From Oligoflexus sp. (GTDB lineage Bacteria > Bdellovibrionota_B > Oligoflexia > Oligoflexales > Oligoflexaceae): 64,000 nt of DNA. The position numbers and the translations under genes were made by a program. The notes under the pieces were generated by a model that saw only the letters and a list, made by a program, of their open reading frames with translations, was not told the origin of the DNA and did not search any database. Positions within the stretch are counted from its first letter, which is position 1; each line of letters starts with the position of its first letter. Shown here one piece after another: positions 26,184-35,384 of this stretch. Location of the stretch: the NCBI GenBank assembly GCA_014377445.1, contig JACMPP010000144.1, positions 1 to 64,000 on the forward strand, read 5' to 3'.

Positions 26184-27527
26184 TCAGTCGACCACTCGCC
26201 CCACTAGATCGTAGTCATGCGAATCTGTGATCAGAACGTTTTGAATGGTACCGGTTTTGAAATCGCCATCGTTGATATAAACAACACCGTCGACTTCAGG
26301 AGCTTGGGTCGAAAGTCGGCCTTCAGCGAGAAGGTCGGATTCATCGGACAGTCCTTTGATGAGGACCTGTACGGTCTTGCCAACGTAATCGATCAAACGA
26401 TCCGCTGAGATTCCACGTTGAACCGCCATGATCTCTGCCTGGCGGTCGAGCTTGATGTCTTCTTCGATCTGATCCTTCATGCGACCCGCGACCGTTCCCT
26501 CTTCCTGGGAATAGGTAAAACAGCCAAGATGATCAAAGCGTTGTTCTACGACAAAGTCTTTGAGCTCGAGGAAATCTTCATCAGTTTCGCCTGGAAATCC
26601 AACCATCACCGAAGTTCGGATCGCCAGACCCGGAACGGATGCGCGGAGCTTTCCGAAAATTGTGCGAAGACCATCCCGTGATATATCGCGATTCATCTTT
26701 TGCAGCAGCGTGTCGCTCGCATGCTGAACGGGAATGTCGAGATATTTTACGATTTTTGGATGCGACGCAAAGAACTCGATGAATTCATCGCTGATATTTT
26801 CTGGATAAACATAGAGCAGACGAATCCACTCGATGCCTTCAACCTTCACCAGAGCTTTCAACAGCTCGAGAAGATCGGAGGACCCCCAATCGCGTCCGTA
26901 GGCGGCGAGGTCTTGCGCGATCAGGTTAAGTTCCTTCACGCCTTCCTTAGCCAAAGCTTCGGCTTCCTGAACCACGTTCGCAATGGGACGTGAACGCAGT
27001 TGACCGCGAATCGCCGGAATAATACAGAACGAACAGTTATGCTGACAGCCTTCGGCCACTTTCACGTAAGCGGAAGATGAGGTCAGTGTATTTTTCTTGG
27101 GGAGACTGCCGTCGTAGAGGTAGTGCGTGCGTTGGGCGCGAACCGATCCTTTGGGGAGATCCTGTTCAAGGAATTCCGCGATCTTAGGAAATTCATCCGT
27201 GCCGATGAAAAGGTCGACTTCCGGCAGACCTTCCACGAGTTGGCCTTTGTAACGCTGAGTCAGGCAACCCGCGACAACGACCTTGAGATTGGGGTTCAAT
27301 TTTTTAAGTTCAGCCGCTTCCAGAATCGTTTGAACGCTTTCAGCCTTCGCGGATTCGATAAAGCCACAGGTGTTGATCACGACCGTATCCGCTTGTTCTG
27401 CATCATCGGTGATCGAATAATTGTTCGACATCAGTGAACCCAACATAACTTCAGAGTCGGCTCGGTTCCGAGCGCAGCCTAAAGAAATCAAATGGACTTT
27501 GCGGGTTGGGGAAGCTAAAACTTCCAT
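26184..27527 (-). CDS. rimO: Ribosomal protein S12 methylthiotransferase
   Basis: A 447-residue radical-SAM enzyme that adds a methylthio group to Asp88 of S12. The N-terminal cluster cysteines are in SLGCARNRADSE, VINTCGF and VVAGCLTQR; the radical-SAM C-x3-C-x2-C is CQHNCSFC; a TRAM domain ends the protein. The ATG at 27527 is chosen because AGGAG is ten bases upstream, while the ATG three codons earlier has only one base of spacing. RimO rather than MiaB is indicated by CARNRADSE and SFCIIPAIRG. Confidence 0.92.
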   Translation of the reverse strand: MEVLASPTRKVHLISLGCARNRADSEVMLGSLMSNNYSITDDAEQADTVVINTCGFIESAKAESVQTILEAAELKKLNPNLKVVVAGCLTQRYKGQLVEGLPEVDLFIGTDEFPKIAEFLEQDLPKGSVRAQRTHYLYDGSLPKKNTLTSSSAYVKVAEGCQHNCSFCIIPAIRGQLRSRPIANVVQEAEALAKEGVKELNLIAQDLAAYGRDWGSSDLLELLKALVKVEGIEWIRLLYVYPENISDEFIEFFASHPKIVKYLDIPVQHASDTLLQKMNRDISRDGLRTIFGKLRASVPGLAIRTSVMVGFPGETDEDFLELKDFVVEQRFDHLGCFTYSQEEGTVAGRMKDQIEEDIKLDRQAEIMAVQRGISADRLIDYVGKTVQVLIKGLSDESDLLAEGRLSTQAPEVDGVVYINDGDFKTGTIQNVLITDSHDYDLVGRVVD

Positions 27528-27626
27528 ACTATTCATACTCCTATTGGCGGGCAGCCCATCACTAAGTCAATAAGTGAGAGGACTGCCTTGACTAGCACTC
27601 TCACCCTTAAATCGCAAGGACTAACT

Positions 27627-28520
27627 ATGTCGTCCTATGTCATGATTAACGGGCATATCCACCCAGAACTGCAGGCAGTAATCCCGGCTCTTGACCGTGG
27701 TTTCCTCTATGGCGACTGCATTTATGAGGTTTTTGCCGCTAAGGCTGGAGTGCTGATCGACTTTGAACGCCACCTGGAAAGATTGCGTCGCAGCGCTCAG
27801 ATTCACGAAATCCCAGTTCCATGGTCCGATGAACTTCTACGTTTTGACATCGACCACATGCTCAGTCTTGAGCCTGCGGAATACGCCCAGATCCGCCTCG
27901 TCGTCTCCCGCGGGATCGGTGGCCCTCTGATCCCCACTGGCCCGATGAAGCCAGAACGCTATCTCTATTACAAATCCATGCCTTTTCCTCAATACGTCCC
28001 CGATGCCGAGGGATTGAAGCTTAAAACCAGACGTCACCCCGCCCATCAGCGCGAGGACGTGGCGAAGACCAACAACTACTTGTCAGCCATCAGTCTGTCG
28101 ATGGAAGCGGCTAAGGAAGGTTACGACGATCTGCTCTGGCTAAGCCCAGAGGGCGAACTGATCGAATCAGCCGCGGCGAACATCTTCTTTCTAAGCCGGG
28201 AAGGCGACCTCGTGGAGATCGCGACCGCACCGATAAGCAGCGGCATCCTTCCGGGCGTGACAAGGGCCCGAATCATCGAACTGCTGACTCTCGCCAAGAT
28301 TCCTGTGACCGAACGGGTCGTGACGATTGAAGAACTGCCTCGCTTCGATGAAGCCTTCGTCTGCTCCAGCATTCGACTTCTAAGGCCCGTGAGCTTGATC
28401 GATAAACATCGCCTGCATAGCTGCCGTAAGAACGCCGTCTTCTGGCACATTCACCGACTCTACAACAGTTGGCTGACGAAACTTGTGAGCGATGCGTCTG
28501 ACGCGAGCGACCAACATTAA
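27627..28520 (+). CDS. Class IV PLP aminotransferase (BCAT/D-Ala/ADC-lyase family)
   Basis: A 297-residue fold-type IV PLP enzyme. The start at ATG 27627 has AAGGA six bases upstream; a TTG 13 codons earlier lacks a site. LDRGFLYGDCIYEVF at the start, the likely PLP lysine in EDVAKTNNYLSAI near residue 150, and the family E-x-N region in LIESAAANIFFL are seen. Members include branched-chain aminotransferase, D-amino-acid aminotransferase and aminodeoxychorismate lyase (PabC). The substrate cannot be assigned by eye. A PabA-like amidotransferase elsewhere in the window makes PabC one option. Confidence 0.82.
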   Translation: MSSYVMINGHIHPELQAVIPALDRGFLYGDCIYEVFAAKAGVLIDFERHLERLRRSAQIHEIPVPWSDELLRFDIDHMLSLEPAEYAQIRLVVSRGIGGPLIPTGPMKPERYLYYKSMPFPQYVPDAEGLKLKTRRHPAHQREDVAKTNNYLSAISLSMEAAKEGYDDLLWLSPEGELIESAAANIFFLSREGDLVEIATAPISSGILPGVTRARIIELLTLAKIPVTERVVTIEELPRFDEAFVCSSIRLLRPVSLIDKHRLHSCRKNAVFWHIHRLYNSWLTKLVSDASDASDQH

Positions 28521-28546
28521 AGGGAAGCCCCTCTCGGAACTTCCCT
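28521..28546. terminator. Hairpin between convergent genes
   Basis: AGGGAAG, 12 bases, CTTCCCT lies immediately after the aminotransferase stop codon. A second small repeat, TCATGA-N5-TCATGA, follows at 28552-28568. T tracts are poor, so it may be a weak or Rho-assisted terminator for the convergent flagellar operon and the aminotransferase gene. Confidence 0.35.
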
Positions 28547-28605
28547 CTAAATCATGAATCAATCATGACACAGCACGGAACCTGAACAGAGCTGCAAAGT
28601 CGGGA

Positions 28606-29139
28606 TTAGCCCTTCTTTTCAGCCTTTTTGTTCTTCTCGGCCATTTGCTCTTTGGCCTGCTCGATCGTTGCTTCGAGTTCGCCAGACTTGGGGGAAGCCG
28701 TATACTTACGCATTTCTTCCATAATATTGTGACGAGTCGTGTATTCGGAAGTATTCAAGATGATCTGACGACCCTTGTGATTCTTCAGGTTAAAGATCAC
28801 AGGCGCCTTAAGATTCGCGGTCATTTTCTGCGGATCACTTGGCATAGTGATGATAACGGAAACGACAGCATCTTCTTCATTCTCGATTTCCAAATCCCCA
28901 ACTTCACCTTCATTGACCTCGACGAGGTAATCCGGCTTGAAAAGTAAAGGATTGATCAAAACGAACGCAATCGCGCCGTCTTCCAATGCCTGCAACCATT
29001 TGAAGGGGGAATCCTGATCGTGATCAAGCAGCACATACTGCTTCAACTCTGGAAACCCAATGATGCCAGCAGGGAGGGTGATCACATCTTTTTCGTCGAT
29101 ATCAATCTCGCCGAAGCGCGTTGTTTTCACCTTTATCAA
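28606..29139 (-). CDS. fliW: Flagellar assembly factor FliW
   Basis: A 177-residue protein that binds CsrA and flagellin in a partner switch: free FliW inactivates CsrA until flagellin titrates FliW away. The FliW core is seen in FGEIDIDEKDVITLPAGIIGF and in FVLINPLLFKPDY near residues 60-75. A Lys/Glu-rich tail follows the usual end. The start is TTG with AAGGAG seven or eight bases upstream. It is the last gene of the flagellar operon, directly after csrA. Confidence 0.93.
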   Translation of the reverse strand: MIKVKTTRFGEIDIDEKDVITLPAGIIGFPELKQYVLLDHDQDSPFKWLQALEDGAIAFVLINPLLFKPDYLVEVNEGEVGDLEIENEEDAVVSVIITMPSDPQKMTANLKAPVIFNLKNHKGRQIILNTSEYTTRHNIMEEMRKYTASPKSGELEATIEQAKEQMAEKNKKAEKKG

Positions 29140-29233
29140 GGCCCTACTCCTTGGAATTTTCAGTCGATGTTGGGGAACCTGTCACTAGTCTAACCTAAGT
29201 TCCAAAGGGCAACAAGAATAGACTAAGATGTCT

Positions 29234-29533
29234 TTATGAATCGGCCTTTTTCGAGGCTCGAACAACTTTTTTGAAAGGCGAGCCGGTAGGCATCGGAATT
29301 CCTTCATTTTCCTCCATAATATCGGTAGCTTGATCTACGCTTGCTACCTGCGAGTAGGATGCTTGACGGTTCTCGTCCTGGATCCTTTGATAAACTTCTT
29401 CGCGGTGAACCACGGTGCTTGCACTCGCTTTGATGCCGAGCCTTACTTGTTTACCTTTTATTTGCATCACAACGATCTTGATATCGTCGCCGATGGCGAT
29501 CCCTTCTCCCACTTTTCTAGTTAATACAAGCAC
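29234..29533 (-). CDS. csrA: Carbon storage/translation regulator CsrA with extended C-terminus
   Basis: The first 60 residues are a standard Csr[21 protein letters not shown], then [19 protein letters not shown] with the RNA-contacting Arg at residue 44. The total is 99 residues, about 35 longer than common CsrA proteins, with a Ser/Gln and Glu-rich tail. CsrA dimers bind ANGGA sites near start codons and, in FliW-containing bacteria, repress flagellin translation. The start is GTG with GGGAGGG eight bases away. It lies between flgL and fliW, as in many FliW-dependent species. Confidence 0.94.
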   Translation of the reverse strand: MLVLTRKVGEGIAIGDDIKIVVMQIKGKQVRLGIKASASTVVHREEVYQRIQDENRQASYSQVASVDQATDIMEENEGIPMPTGSPFKKVVRASKKADS

Positions 29534-29572
29534 CTTTTTACCCTCCCTGGCAGTTGGCGCTAGTCTCTGGAG

Positions 29573-30472
29573 TCACTGCAAGAAGTTTAGCAGTGACGGC
29601 TGAAGCAACTTATTGGATGCCATCAGCGTACTTTGTAAAACAGCTTCAGATTTCTTAAAGTCAGTCGTAGCCTTGTAGACGTCCGCGTCTTCCAGACGAG
29701 AGAGGTCTTCATGGGTAAGCTCGTTATTAAGCTCGAGACGCTTGGACGTCTCGTCAACTGCGTTGTAGGTGGCTCCAAGGACGGACTGACTTGATGTCGT
29801 CTTATCCATCTGGAAATCCAGTTCGTCCATCGCCTTTCGAATGCCATGAATGTCATTATCCTTAAGCGAGTCGCGCAGAAGGGCAAGGGTTTCAACCATT
29901 CCGAAATGACCCTTAGCGCGTTCATCCGCGTTCGGCTCAAAGAGGCCACGGGCCTGCAGATTAATTTGGCGAAAATTGCCCGTTTCCACCTGAAGGAATA
30001 CGGCGCCGTCATCACCCGTGAATTGTCCGTCCCCTGTTACTGGAGGCGTCTGGGTGCGAAAACCACCGAACACATATCGATTATTGTACTGTGAGTTGGC
30101 GAGTGATACGACCCCCTGCACAATTTCGCCGACCTCAAGTCCTGCGGCTTCCCGGCTGTTTTGAGCGTAGGTTCCGTTGGAAAGGTTAACGGCAAGTTCC
30201 TTAGCGCGAATCAGATAGTCGTGAATACCCTGAAGAGAGGATTCCGTACGATCGATGTAGCCTTTGGTAAACTCGATATTTTTGGTGTACTGATCGATAT
30301 TGCTGAGCTGATTGCGCCGGCGGAGGATTTGGCCCACGGCCACGGGATCGTCTGACACTCGTGTCACACGCTTTTGAGTCGACAATTGTTCAAGGTTATT
30401 CGCATTCTCAGTCTTCGCTTCATTCATGCGATGATTGGCTTGGTCATAACGTTGTTTGTCAGAAACTCTCAT
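29573..30472 (-). CDS. flgL: Flagellar hook-associated protein 3
   Basis: A 299-residue flagellin-like junction protein linking hook and filament. The N-terminal MRVSDKQRYDQANHRMNEAK and TQKRVTRVSDDPVAVGQIL are the family signature, and the helical C-terminus completes the D0/D1 domains. It sits ten bases after flgK. AAGGG precedes the ATG. Confidence 0.93.
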   Translation of the reverse strand: MRVSDKQRYDQANHRMNEAKTENANNLEQLSTQKRVTRVSDDPVAVGQILRRRNQLSNIDQYTKNIEFTKGYIDRTESSLQGIHDYLIRAKELAVNLSNGTYAQNSREAAGLEVGEIVQGVVSLANSQYNNRYVFGGFRTQTPPVTGDGQFTGDDGAVFLQVETGNFRQINLQARGLFEPNADERAKGHFGMVETLALLRDSLKDNDIHGIRKAMDELDFQMDKTTSSQSVLGATYNAVDETSKRLELNNELTHEDLSRLEDADVYKATTDFKKSEAVLQSTLMASNKLLQPSLLNFLQ

Positions 30473-30481
30473 TTATATCCC

Positions 30482-31897
30482 TTATCGTTTCATCTGAAGA
30501 ACGGTTTCGATCATCTCATCGACGGTCGTAATCACCTTGGAAGAGGCCGTGAAATTTGCCTGCCACTTCAAGAGGTTCGTTGCTTCTTCATCCATGGAAA
30601 CGCCCGCAACCGAGTCGCGGCGGGAATTGAGATTGCGAATCAGCGTGTCATCGGCATCTTTAGTCTGTTGCGAGCGTACCAGATCCAGACCAAAAACCCC
30701 GACATAGTTAGCGTAGTAGTCGTTGAGCGTCGAGTCGCCCATGACTTTCTGCTCTTTCAAGCGAAGCATGTTGTTGACTCCAACGTTATCACCCGGTGCG
30801 TTAGGGGACGCAGCGACTGAGATCGCATTGGTGGATTCGACGATGCGGTCATCCAACCCAAGGCTGCTGACTGCCTGACTGGGATCATCGCTGATTTTAA
30901 AGAAATCTCGGCCTGTGGTCTCTTTGTAATCCTTGAGCCCGAAACCCTGACGATGAACCTCATTGATGCTGTTCGCAAAAGAACCAGCCATCTTGTTGTT
31001 GCTATCCAAAAGATTGGGAATCACACGGTCGCGAACTTCGATCATGCCTGCGATACGTCCGCGTTTGTTGCTGTGCGTGACGACGGTAGGCTTAAAGGAG
31101 GCGCCGTCCTGAACGACAACGTCGTACAGTCCGTCCTGGCCATTCTTTTGAACATCAAGTTTCGCGGACGCTCCCCGGTCAACGAGAAGTGTTTCCGATG
31201 GACCACGGACCACGACCATGTTCTGGTCACCGCGGTAGTAAGAAATATCCATCTTCTGGGTCAATTCGCGTAGAATCTTGTCCTGTTGATCGAGAAGGTC
31301 GTTGACTTCCTTGCTCGAACTGGTCTCCGCGCCTTTGATTTGAATGTTGAGCTTGCCGATCTGATCGATCATCTCTGAGGCTTCCGACACTTCGCCGGCA
31401 ATGCGATTATTGATGTCTTCTCTTTGAGTCTTGAGACTCTCGTCGACATGCTTGAACGCGGAAATCACGCTCTGGGCGTTTTCCTTGACCGATGTTCGGA
31501 TGGGAAGTTCTTCCGGAAAGTTCGAAAGATCCTGGAGCGAGTTGAAGAATTTATCAAGCTCGGTGGGAACGCCATTGCCCAATTCGGGACTATAAATAGC
31601 TTCCAAAGGCTTCATCGTATCGAAGCGGGCCTGGGATTGGCCTGCCTCCTGATGGGTGTCGTTGATTTGTTTTTCCAGGAATTGGTCGTGGGCACGCGTG
31701 ATGTTTTTTACAAAAACACCGTTACCAATGACGACACCGCGGGTCTCCGACGGAGTCCGCGCTTCCAGGTTAATTCTTTGCCTGGAGAAGCCTTCGGTCT
31801 GAGCGTTTGCAATGTTGTGCCCGGCCGTATCCACACCTTGCCGGGAGGCAAAGAGTGACTCGGAACCAATATTCAGCGAGTGAAAAAGGCCGGACAT
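30482..31897 (-). CDS. flgK: Flagellar hook-associated protein 1
   Basis: A 471-residue junction protein. The N-terminus SLFASRQGVDTAGHNIANA and RQRINLEA are characteristic; the C-terminus GVSMDEEATNLLKWQANFTA with TTVDEMIETVLQMKR closes the D0 helix pair. It follows flgN with a three-base gap and precedes flgL, the standard order. Confidence 0.94.
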   Translation of the reverse strand: MSGLFHSLNIGSESLFASRQGVDTAGHNIANAQTEGFSRQRINLEARTPSETRGVVIGNGVFVKNITRAHDQFLEKQINDTHQEAGQSQARFDTMKPLEAIYSPELGNGVPTELDKFFNSLQDLSNFPEELPIRTSVKENAQSVISAFKHVDESLKTQREDINNRIAGEVSEASEMIDQIGKLNIQIKGAETSSSKEVNDLLDQQDKILRELTQKMDISYYRGDQNMVVVRGPSETLLVDRGASAKLDVQKNGQDGLYDVVVQDGASFKPTVVTHSNKRGRIAGMIEVRDRVIPNLLDSNNKMAGSFANSINEVHRQGFGLKDYKETTGRDFFKISDDPSQAVSSLGLDDRIVESTNAISVAASPNAPGDNVGVNNMLRLKEQKVMGDSTLNDYYANYVGVFGLDLVRSQQTKDADDTLIRNLNSRRDSVAGVSMDEEATNLLKWQANFTASSKVITTVDEMIETVLQMKR

Positions 31898-31900
31898 AAA

Positions 31901-32470
31901 TTAGGTCCTAACGTTGAGAATGGACTTCTGCGACGAGCCATTCCCATACTTAGTTTTTCCGGTCTGACCGTAGACCGCTTCGGACTCGCGTGCAACCGCT
32001 TGCCAGAAGGCATAGGTTTCACGATGGTATTCGAGGAGTTTTTTGACCAGATAAGCATTCGTTTCAACTTTGGCGAAAATCTGGAGTCTGAAGTTTTTCA
32101 ACTTCAAAGACCACTCTTCCAAGCGCTTGAGCTCAGTCTCGAGACCGGGATGCTCCTTGAGAAGCTGCTCGCGCACCGTAGAAACAAAGTGTGTTAGCTG
32201 ACGATCGTCGTCGGAATCGACTTCGACACCACCGACCTCAATAGCAAGATCTTCCATCGCTTCTTTCAAAGTGCGGATCTGTTTCTTAACTTTTTCGCCA
32301 AAAATGATTTTATCGTCTGTGATGGCTTCGAGTTCAGCGAGGTCTGAGCGACCGATCGCTGCATTCTCTTTCGTGATCACGACTTCAAATTCTTGCAAAA
32401 CGAGATAGAGGGAGCTACAAAGTTCAGTCACTTTATTGAGTCGATTGCCGATACTCGGATTCCCTGCCAT
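31901..32470 (-). CDS. flgN: FlgN-like flagellar export chaperone
   Basis: A 189-residue, highly helical protein in the position of FlgN, the cytoplasmic chaperone for FlgK and FlgL, whose genes follow directly. Coiled-coil segments run through residues 20-150. The last 30 residues are polar and look disordered. Sequence conservation in this family is low, so the call depends on helical character and gene order. Confidence 0.72.
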   Translation of the reverse strand: MAGNPSIGNRLNKVTELCSSLYLVLQEFEVVITKENAAIGRSDLAELEAITDDKIIFGEKVKKQIRTLKEAMEDLAIEVGGVEVDSDDDRQLTHFVSTVREQLLKEHPGLETELKRLEEWSLKLKNFRLQIFAKVETNAYLVKKLLEYHRETYAFWQAVARESEAVYGQTGKTKYGNGSSQKSILNVRT

Positions 32471-32489
32471 ACATGAGCCTCATCTGGTA

Positions 32490-32837
32490 TTAGAGCTCAG
32501 GTTCGCCTTTGGAAAGTTCGTCTTTTACAGCTTCGCGAAGGATGCCGTCAGCGATGTTTTCCGAGCTAACCTTATAGTCACCTGATTCGATTTTTCTCTT
32601 TAGTTCAGAGACTTTATCTTCGCGAACGTCAGGAGTGTTGCGGGCGATGTCGAGAGCTTTGGCGCGCGCCTCCTGCATCTCCTTCGATTTGCCCGAAAGG
32701 TTGACGTTGTAATCACCTTCCCCGGCCTTGGCCTTGATTTTTTTTGCATCAGCTTCGGCTTGCGCACCCTTGGCTTTTTGAACTGTGGTGTTACCCGTCA
32801 ATGCCTGTGAAACATTTGGCCCGATCTTAGTATCCAT
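32490..32837 (-). CDS. flgM: Anti-sigma-28 factor FlgM
   Basis: A 115-residue, charged, largely disordered protein. The conserved part is at the C-terminus: REDKVSELKRKIESGDYKVS then ENIADGILREAV, the sigma-28-binding helices. FlgM blocks FliA until it is secreted through the finished hook. AGGAGG lies nine bases before the ATG. Its presence supports the sigma-28-like promoters predicted before the che operon and flagellin. Confidence 0.9.
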   Translation of the reverse strand: MDTKIGPNVSQALTGNTTVQKAKGAQAEADAKKIKAKAGEGDYNVNLSGKSKEMQEARAKALDIARNTPDVREDKVSELKRKIESGDYKVSSENIADGILREAVKDELSKGEPEL

Positions 32838-32878
32838 ACGTCACGCCCTCCTCGGCCCTAAGGCACTTGAGTAACCGT

Positions 32879-33277
32879 TCATCGTTCTTCATTGTTCAGG
32901 ATCTGCTTATTGTATTTTGCCCGGCCTGCAGATTTCTGCACCTCATCAATCTTACCACCACCTTCCATAAGACGGGTTAAGTGGCCCTCAATAGATGAAG
33001 AAAGTCCGGTCATGTCTTGGTTCGCAAGGTTTTTAGCATATTCTGTGTCGAGCATGGACTGAAAAATTTGCTCGCCATTGCCGCCGTCGATGAATTTGGA
33101 CTTGTCAACGGTCTCTCGCATTGATTTTAGCACAATCTCCATGAAGATTGATTCGAACTCCTTGGATAATTTTTTGACCTCCTCGGAGTCCTGCGGAGTC
33201 TTCTGATTAACCTGCTTTAATCGCTCAGCATTCATGTCATTTACGGAGACATTCGAAAGGGCATTTATTTCCCCCAT
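32879..33277 (-). CDS. flgJ: FlgJ-type rod-binding protein without muramidase domain
   Basis: A 132-residue protein that corresponds to the N-terminal rod-capping half of FlgJ: LSKEFESIFMEIVLKSMRET followed by GNGEQIFQSMLDTEYAKNLA. The peptidoglycan hydrolase half is absent, as in many alpha- and deltaproteobacteria, so wall opening for the rod needs another enzyme. It lies between flgI and flgM. Confidence 0.85.
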   Translation of the reverse strand: MGEINALSNVSVNDMNAERLKQVNQKTPQDSEEVKKLSKEFESIFMEIVLKSMRETVDKSKFIDGGNGEQIFQSMLDTEYAKNLANQDMTGLSSSIEGHLTRLMEGGGKIDEVQKSAGRAKYNKQILNNEER

Positions 33278-33284
33278 AAAAACC

Positions 33285-34301
33285 TCACATGAGCTTGATC
33301 TCAGCCCTTAGCGCGCCAGTGGCATGGATGGATTGCAAAATACTTATAAGATCTTCAGGCTTGACGCCCATTTGATTCAGACTCTTGACCAAATCGTTGA
33401 TAGTCGTTCCATTCAAAGGCATGATCGATTCTGATTTCAGAGACTTGCCGCTTCCGACCTGGATGCTAACACCATTATGAGAAATCACGACCTCCGAGAC
33501 CTTGACCTCGCCACCCATCACGATCGTACCGGTTCGTTCATTGATTATAACCACAGCTTTTTGATCAGCCAGGACCTCCAGACTTTCCATTTCCGCAATG
33601 AATCCCGTGACATTTGACCAGCTCTGCTCTGGAACGCGTACTTTGACCCGGGCTGGATCCACCGCTGTCGCGATCTCGTTATGAAAGTGTTTGTTGATTG
33701 CGAGTGCGATGCGATTCGAAGTCGAAAAATCGGCGTTCATGAGGTTAAGGTCGATCGCCTGGTTCTGCACGAGGCTCGGGATAAAGTCCCGCTCAATCAT
33801 TCCTCCGTCAGCTATGACGGCCACGGTCTGCACCTTAGCGCCCGCTCCGTTGGCCTGACCGATGATGATCGAGCCTGACGCCATACTATAAATTTGCCCG
33901 TCCCCGGCTTTAAGAGGCGTCATGAGCAGGGTTCCGCCGGCAAGGCTCTTCGCGTCGCCGATGACGGAAATCTTCACATCGATACGATCGCCAATGCGTG
34001 CAAAGGCCGGAAGATCGGCGGTAACGATGACCGCAGCGGCGGCAAGGGTAAGCAAAGGGGTGGCGTCCGGCGCCATTCCCAGGCGGGTCAGGACGTTTAC
34101 CACGGCTTTATTTTTGGCAAAGGACACAGCACTGTCACCCGTTTTGTTCAAACCGATGACGAGACCGAAGCCGATGAGACTGTTGGTCCGATCCCCACGC
34201 AAATGCGCCAGCTCCTTAATGCGCACGGACTGGCTAAAGCCAGTTGTCGCGGCCAAGAGGCAAGTCATTGTAAGGATGAAGATCGAGAGCGAGCGTAACA
34301 T
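33285..34301 (-). CDS. flgI: Flagellar P-ring protein
   Basis: A 338-residue periplasmic protein with a signal peptide (cleavage near GFS-QSV). SVRIKELAHLRGDRTNSLIG and GLVIGLNKTGDS are the family signature, and ENRTGTIVMGG-type sequence appears as NERTGTIVMGGEVKVSEV. Subunits polymerise around the rod in the peptidoglycan layer. The ATG at 34301 is preferred over the TTG one codon before. Confidence 0.95.
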   Translation of the reverse strand: MLRSLSIFILTMTCLLAATTGFSQSVRIKELAHLRGDRTNSLIGFGLVIGLNKTGDSAVSFAKNKAVVNVLTRLGMAPDATPLLTLAAAAVIVTADLPAFARIGDRIDVKISVIGDAKSLAGGTLLMTPLKAGDGQIYSMASGSIIIGQANGAGAKVQTVAVIADGGMIERDFIPSLVQNQAIDLNLMNADFSTSNRIALAINKHFHNEIATAVDPARVKVRVPEQSWSNVTGFIAEMESLEVLADQKAVVIINERTGTIVMGGEVKVSEVVISHNGVSIQVGSGKSLKSESIMPLNGTTINDLVKSLNQMGVKPEDLISILQSIHATGALRAEIKLM

Positions 34302-34316
34302 CAAATGATCCGCCTA

Positions 34317-35384
34317 TTATTGCTGCGGCTGAGCCTTGGGGTCTTTGGCTTTAGGATCGAGCGGCGCTTTAGTTTCGGGAGCTACCAGATTGGCAGGAGG
34401 TTTCTTCGATTCTTCGATAATCTGTTCTTGTTTCTTGATTATATCTTTTTGCTGCTCAATAAGGGCATCTTGCTGAGTATTTTTCTGGGATAGCTCGTTA
34501 AGCTTGTCTTCCGCTTCGCGTCTCAGGACATCGACTTTGTCTTTCTCTGCCGCGAGTTTATTTCGTTCGCGACCAACGTTGACAATCTTATCCTTCAGGC
34601 GATCCTTAACTTTTTCGAGATCTTTTCGTTTACTTTCAAGGTCGAGTGCCACCTTCGAACGGGCTTCGTCAAAGCCGGCCCAACGCATGCTGTACTCGTC
34701 TTCCCAGGTGTTGGATTCGCGCTCGGTCATCGAACCATTCACGGATTCGGACCAATGAACATCGGCAAGGTCAGCCGTCGTGATGTCGCCCGGGTTGGAT
34801 ACCTTCGCGTAAGGGACGCGCGCGGTCGCTCTTTGGCTGTTGGCTTCCCACTCGTTTTGAGAGGCGCGGGCCGCTTCGACGATGACATCGCCATTATCAA
34901 GCTTTCGCACGACTTTCATTTTGATTAAACCTGGCATCTTTGCTTCCGCAGTGCCCGGCTCGAGCTTGGGCAAAGCTGCGATCAGCTCGTCCTGCACGGC
35001 TTTGCCTTTGGCGGCTGGATCGGTCGCGGCGGCGGGCGTTGTAGCCGGTGTCGCCGGCTTTTCCTTACGATTCACCTGGACAAAAACATCCAGGAAATCA
35101 CCCAATTTTCCACGCGGAGTATCCGTGAATAGAAAAGTGTCGGGATTTTCTAGTGCAAGGAGGGAACCGCTGTAGTTTTTACCCTCTTGAGGAACAATTT
35201 CAATATTTTGTCTCTTGAGGTAGACTTCCGACCCTGCAGTGGTGCGCTCTTCAATAGGTCTTCGATGACCGAGATTGGCGGATTTGCCTTCCTTTTCATA
35301 CATATTCCTTTGAGAAATGGGGACAAACCCCGTTTGGCAACCGTTCAGAATGAAAGCCATCACTATGAGGGAAAATCTTTTCAT
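34317..35384 (-). CDS. flgH: Flagellar L-ring lipoprotein with coiled-coil C-terminal extension
   Basis: A 355-residue lipoprotein with lipobox ILNGC (Cys16), forming the outer-membrane ring. FlgH core features are the LGDFLDVFVQVNRKE region and MKVVRKLDNGDVIVEAAR. Typical FlgH is near 230 residues. Here about 110 extra residues (from about 245) form a Lys/Glu-rich coiled coil and a Pro/Lys-rich end. The conserved post-core strand that usually ends the protein is replaced by GDITTADLADVHWSES. The start codon overlaps the flgA stop (ATGA). Confidence 0.85.
   Translation of the reverse strand: MKRFSLIVMAFILNGCQTGFVPISQRNMYEKEGKSANLGHRRPIEERTTAGSEVYLKRQNIEIVPQEGKNYSGSLLALENPDTFLFTDTPRGKLGDFLDVFVQVNRKEKPATPATTPAAATDPAAKGKAVQDELIAALPKLEPGTAEAKMPGLIKMKVVRKLDNGDVIVEAARASQNEWEANSQRATARVPYAKVSNPGDITTADLADVHWSESVNGSMTERESNTWEDEYSMRWAGFDEARSKVALDLESKRKDLEKVKDRLKDKIVNVGRERNKLAAEKDKVDVLRREAEDKLNELSQKNTQQDALIEQQKDIIKKQEQIIEESKKPPANLVAPETKAPLDPKAKDPKAQPQQ

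Noticed and set aside
32879-33277. Truncated flgJ pseudogene
   Set aside because: Single-domain rod-binding FlgJ is normal in many flagellated lineages and the ORF has intact start, site and core.
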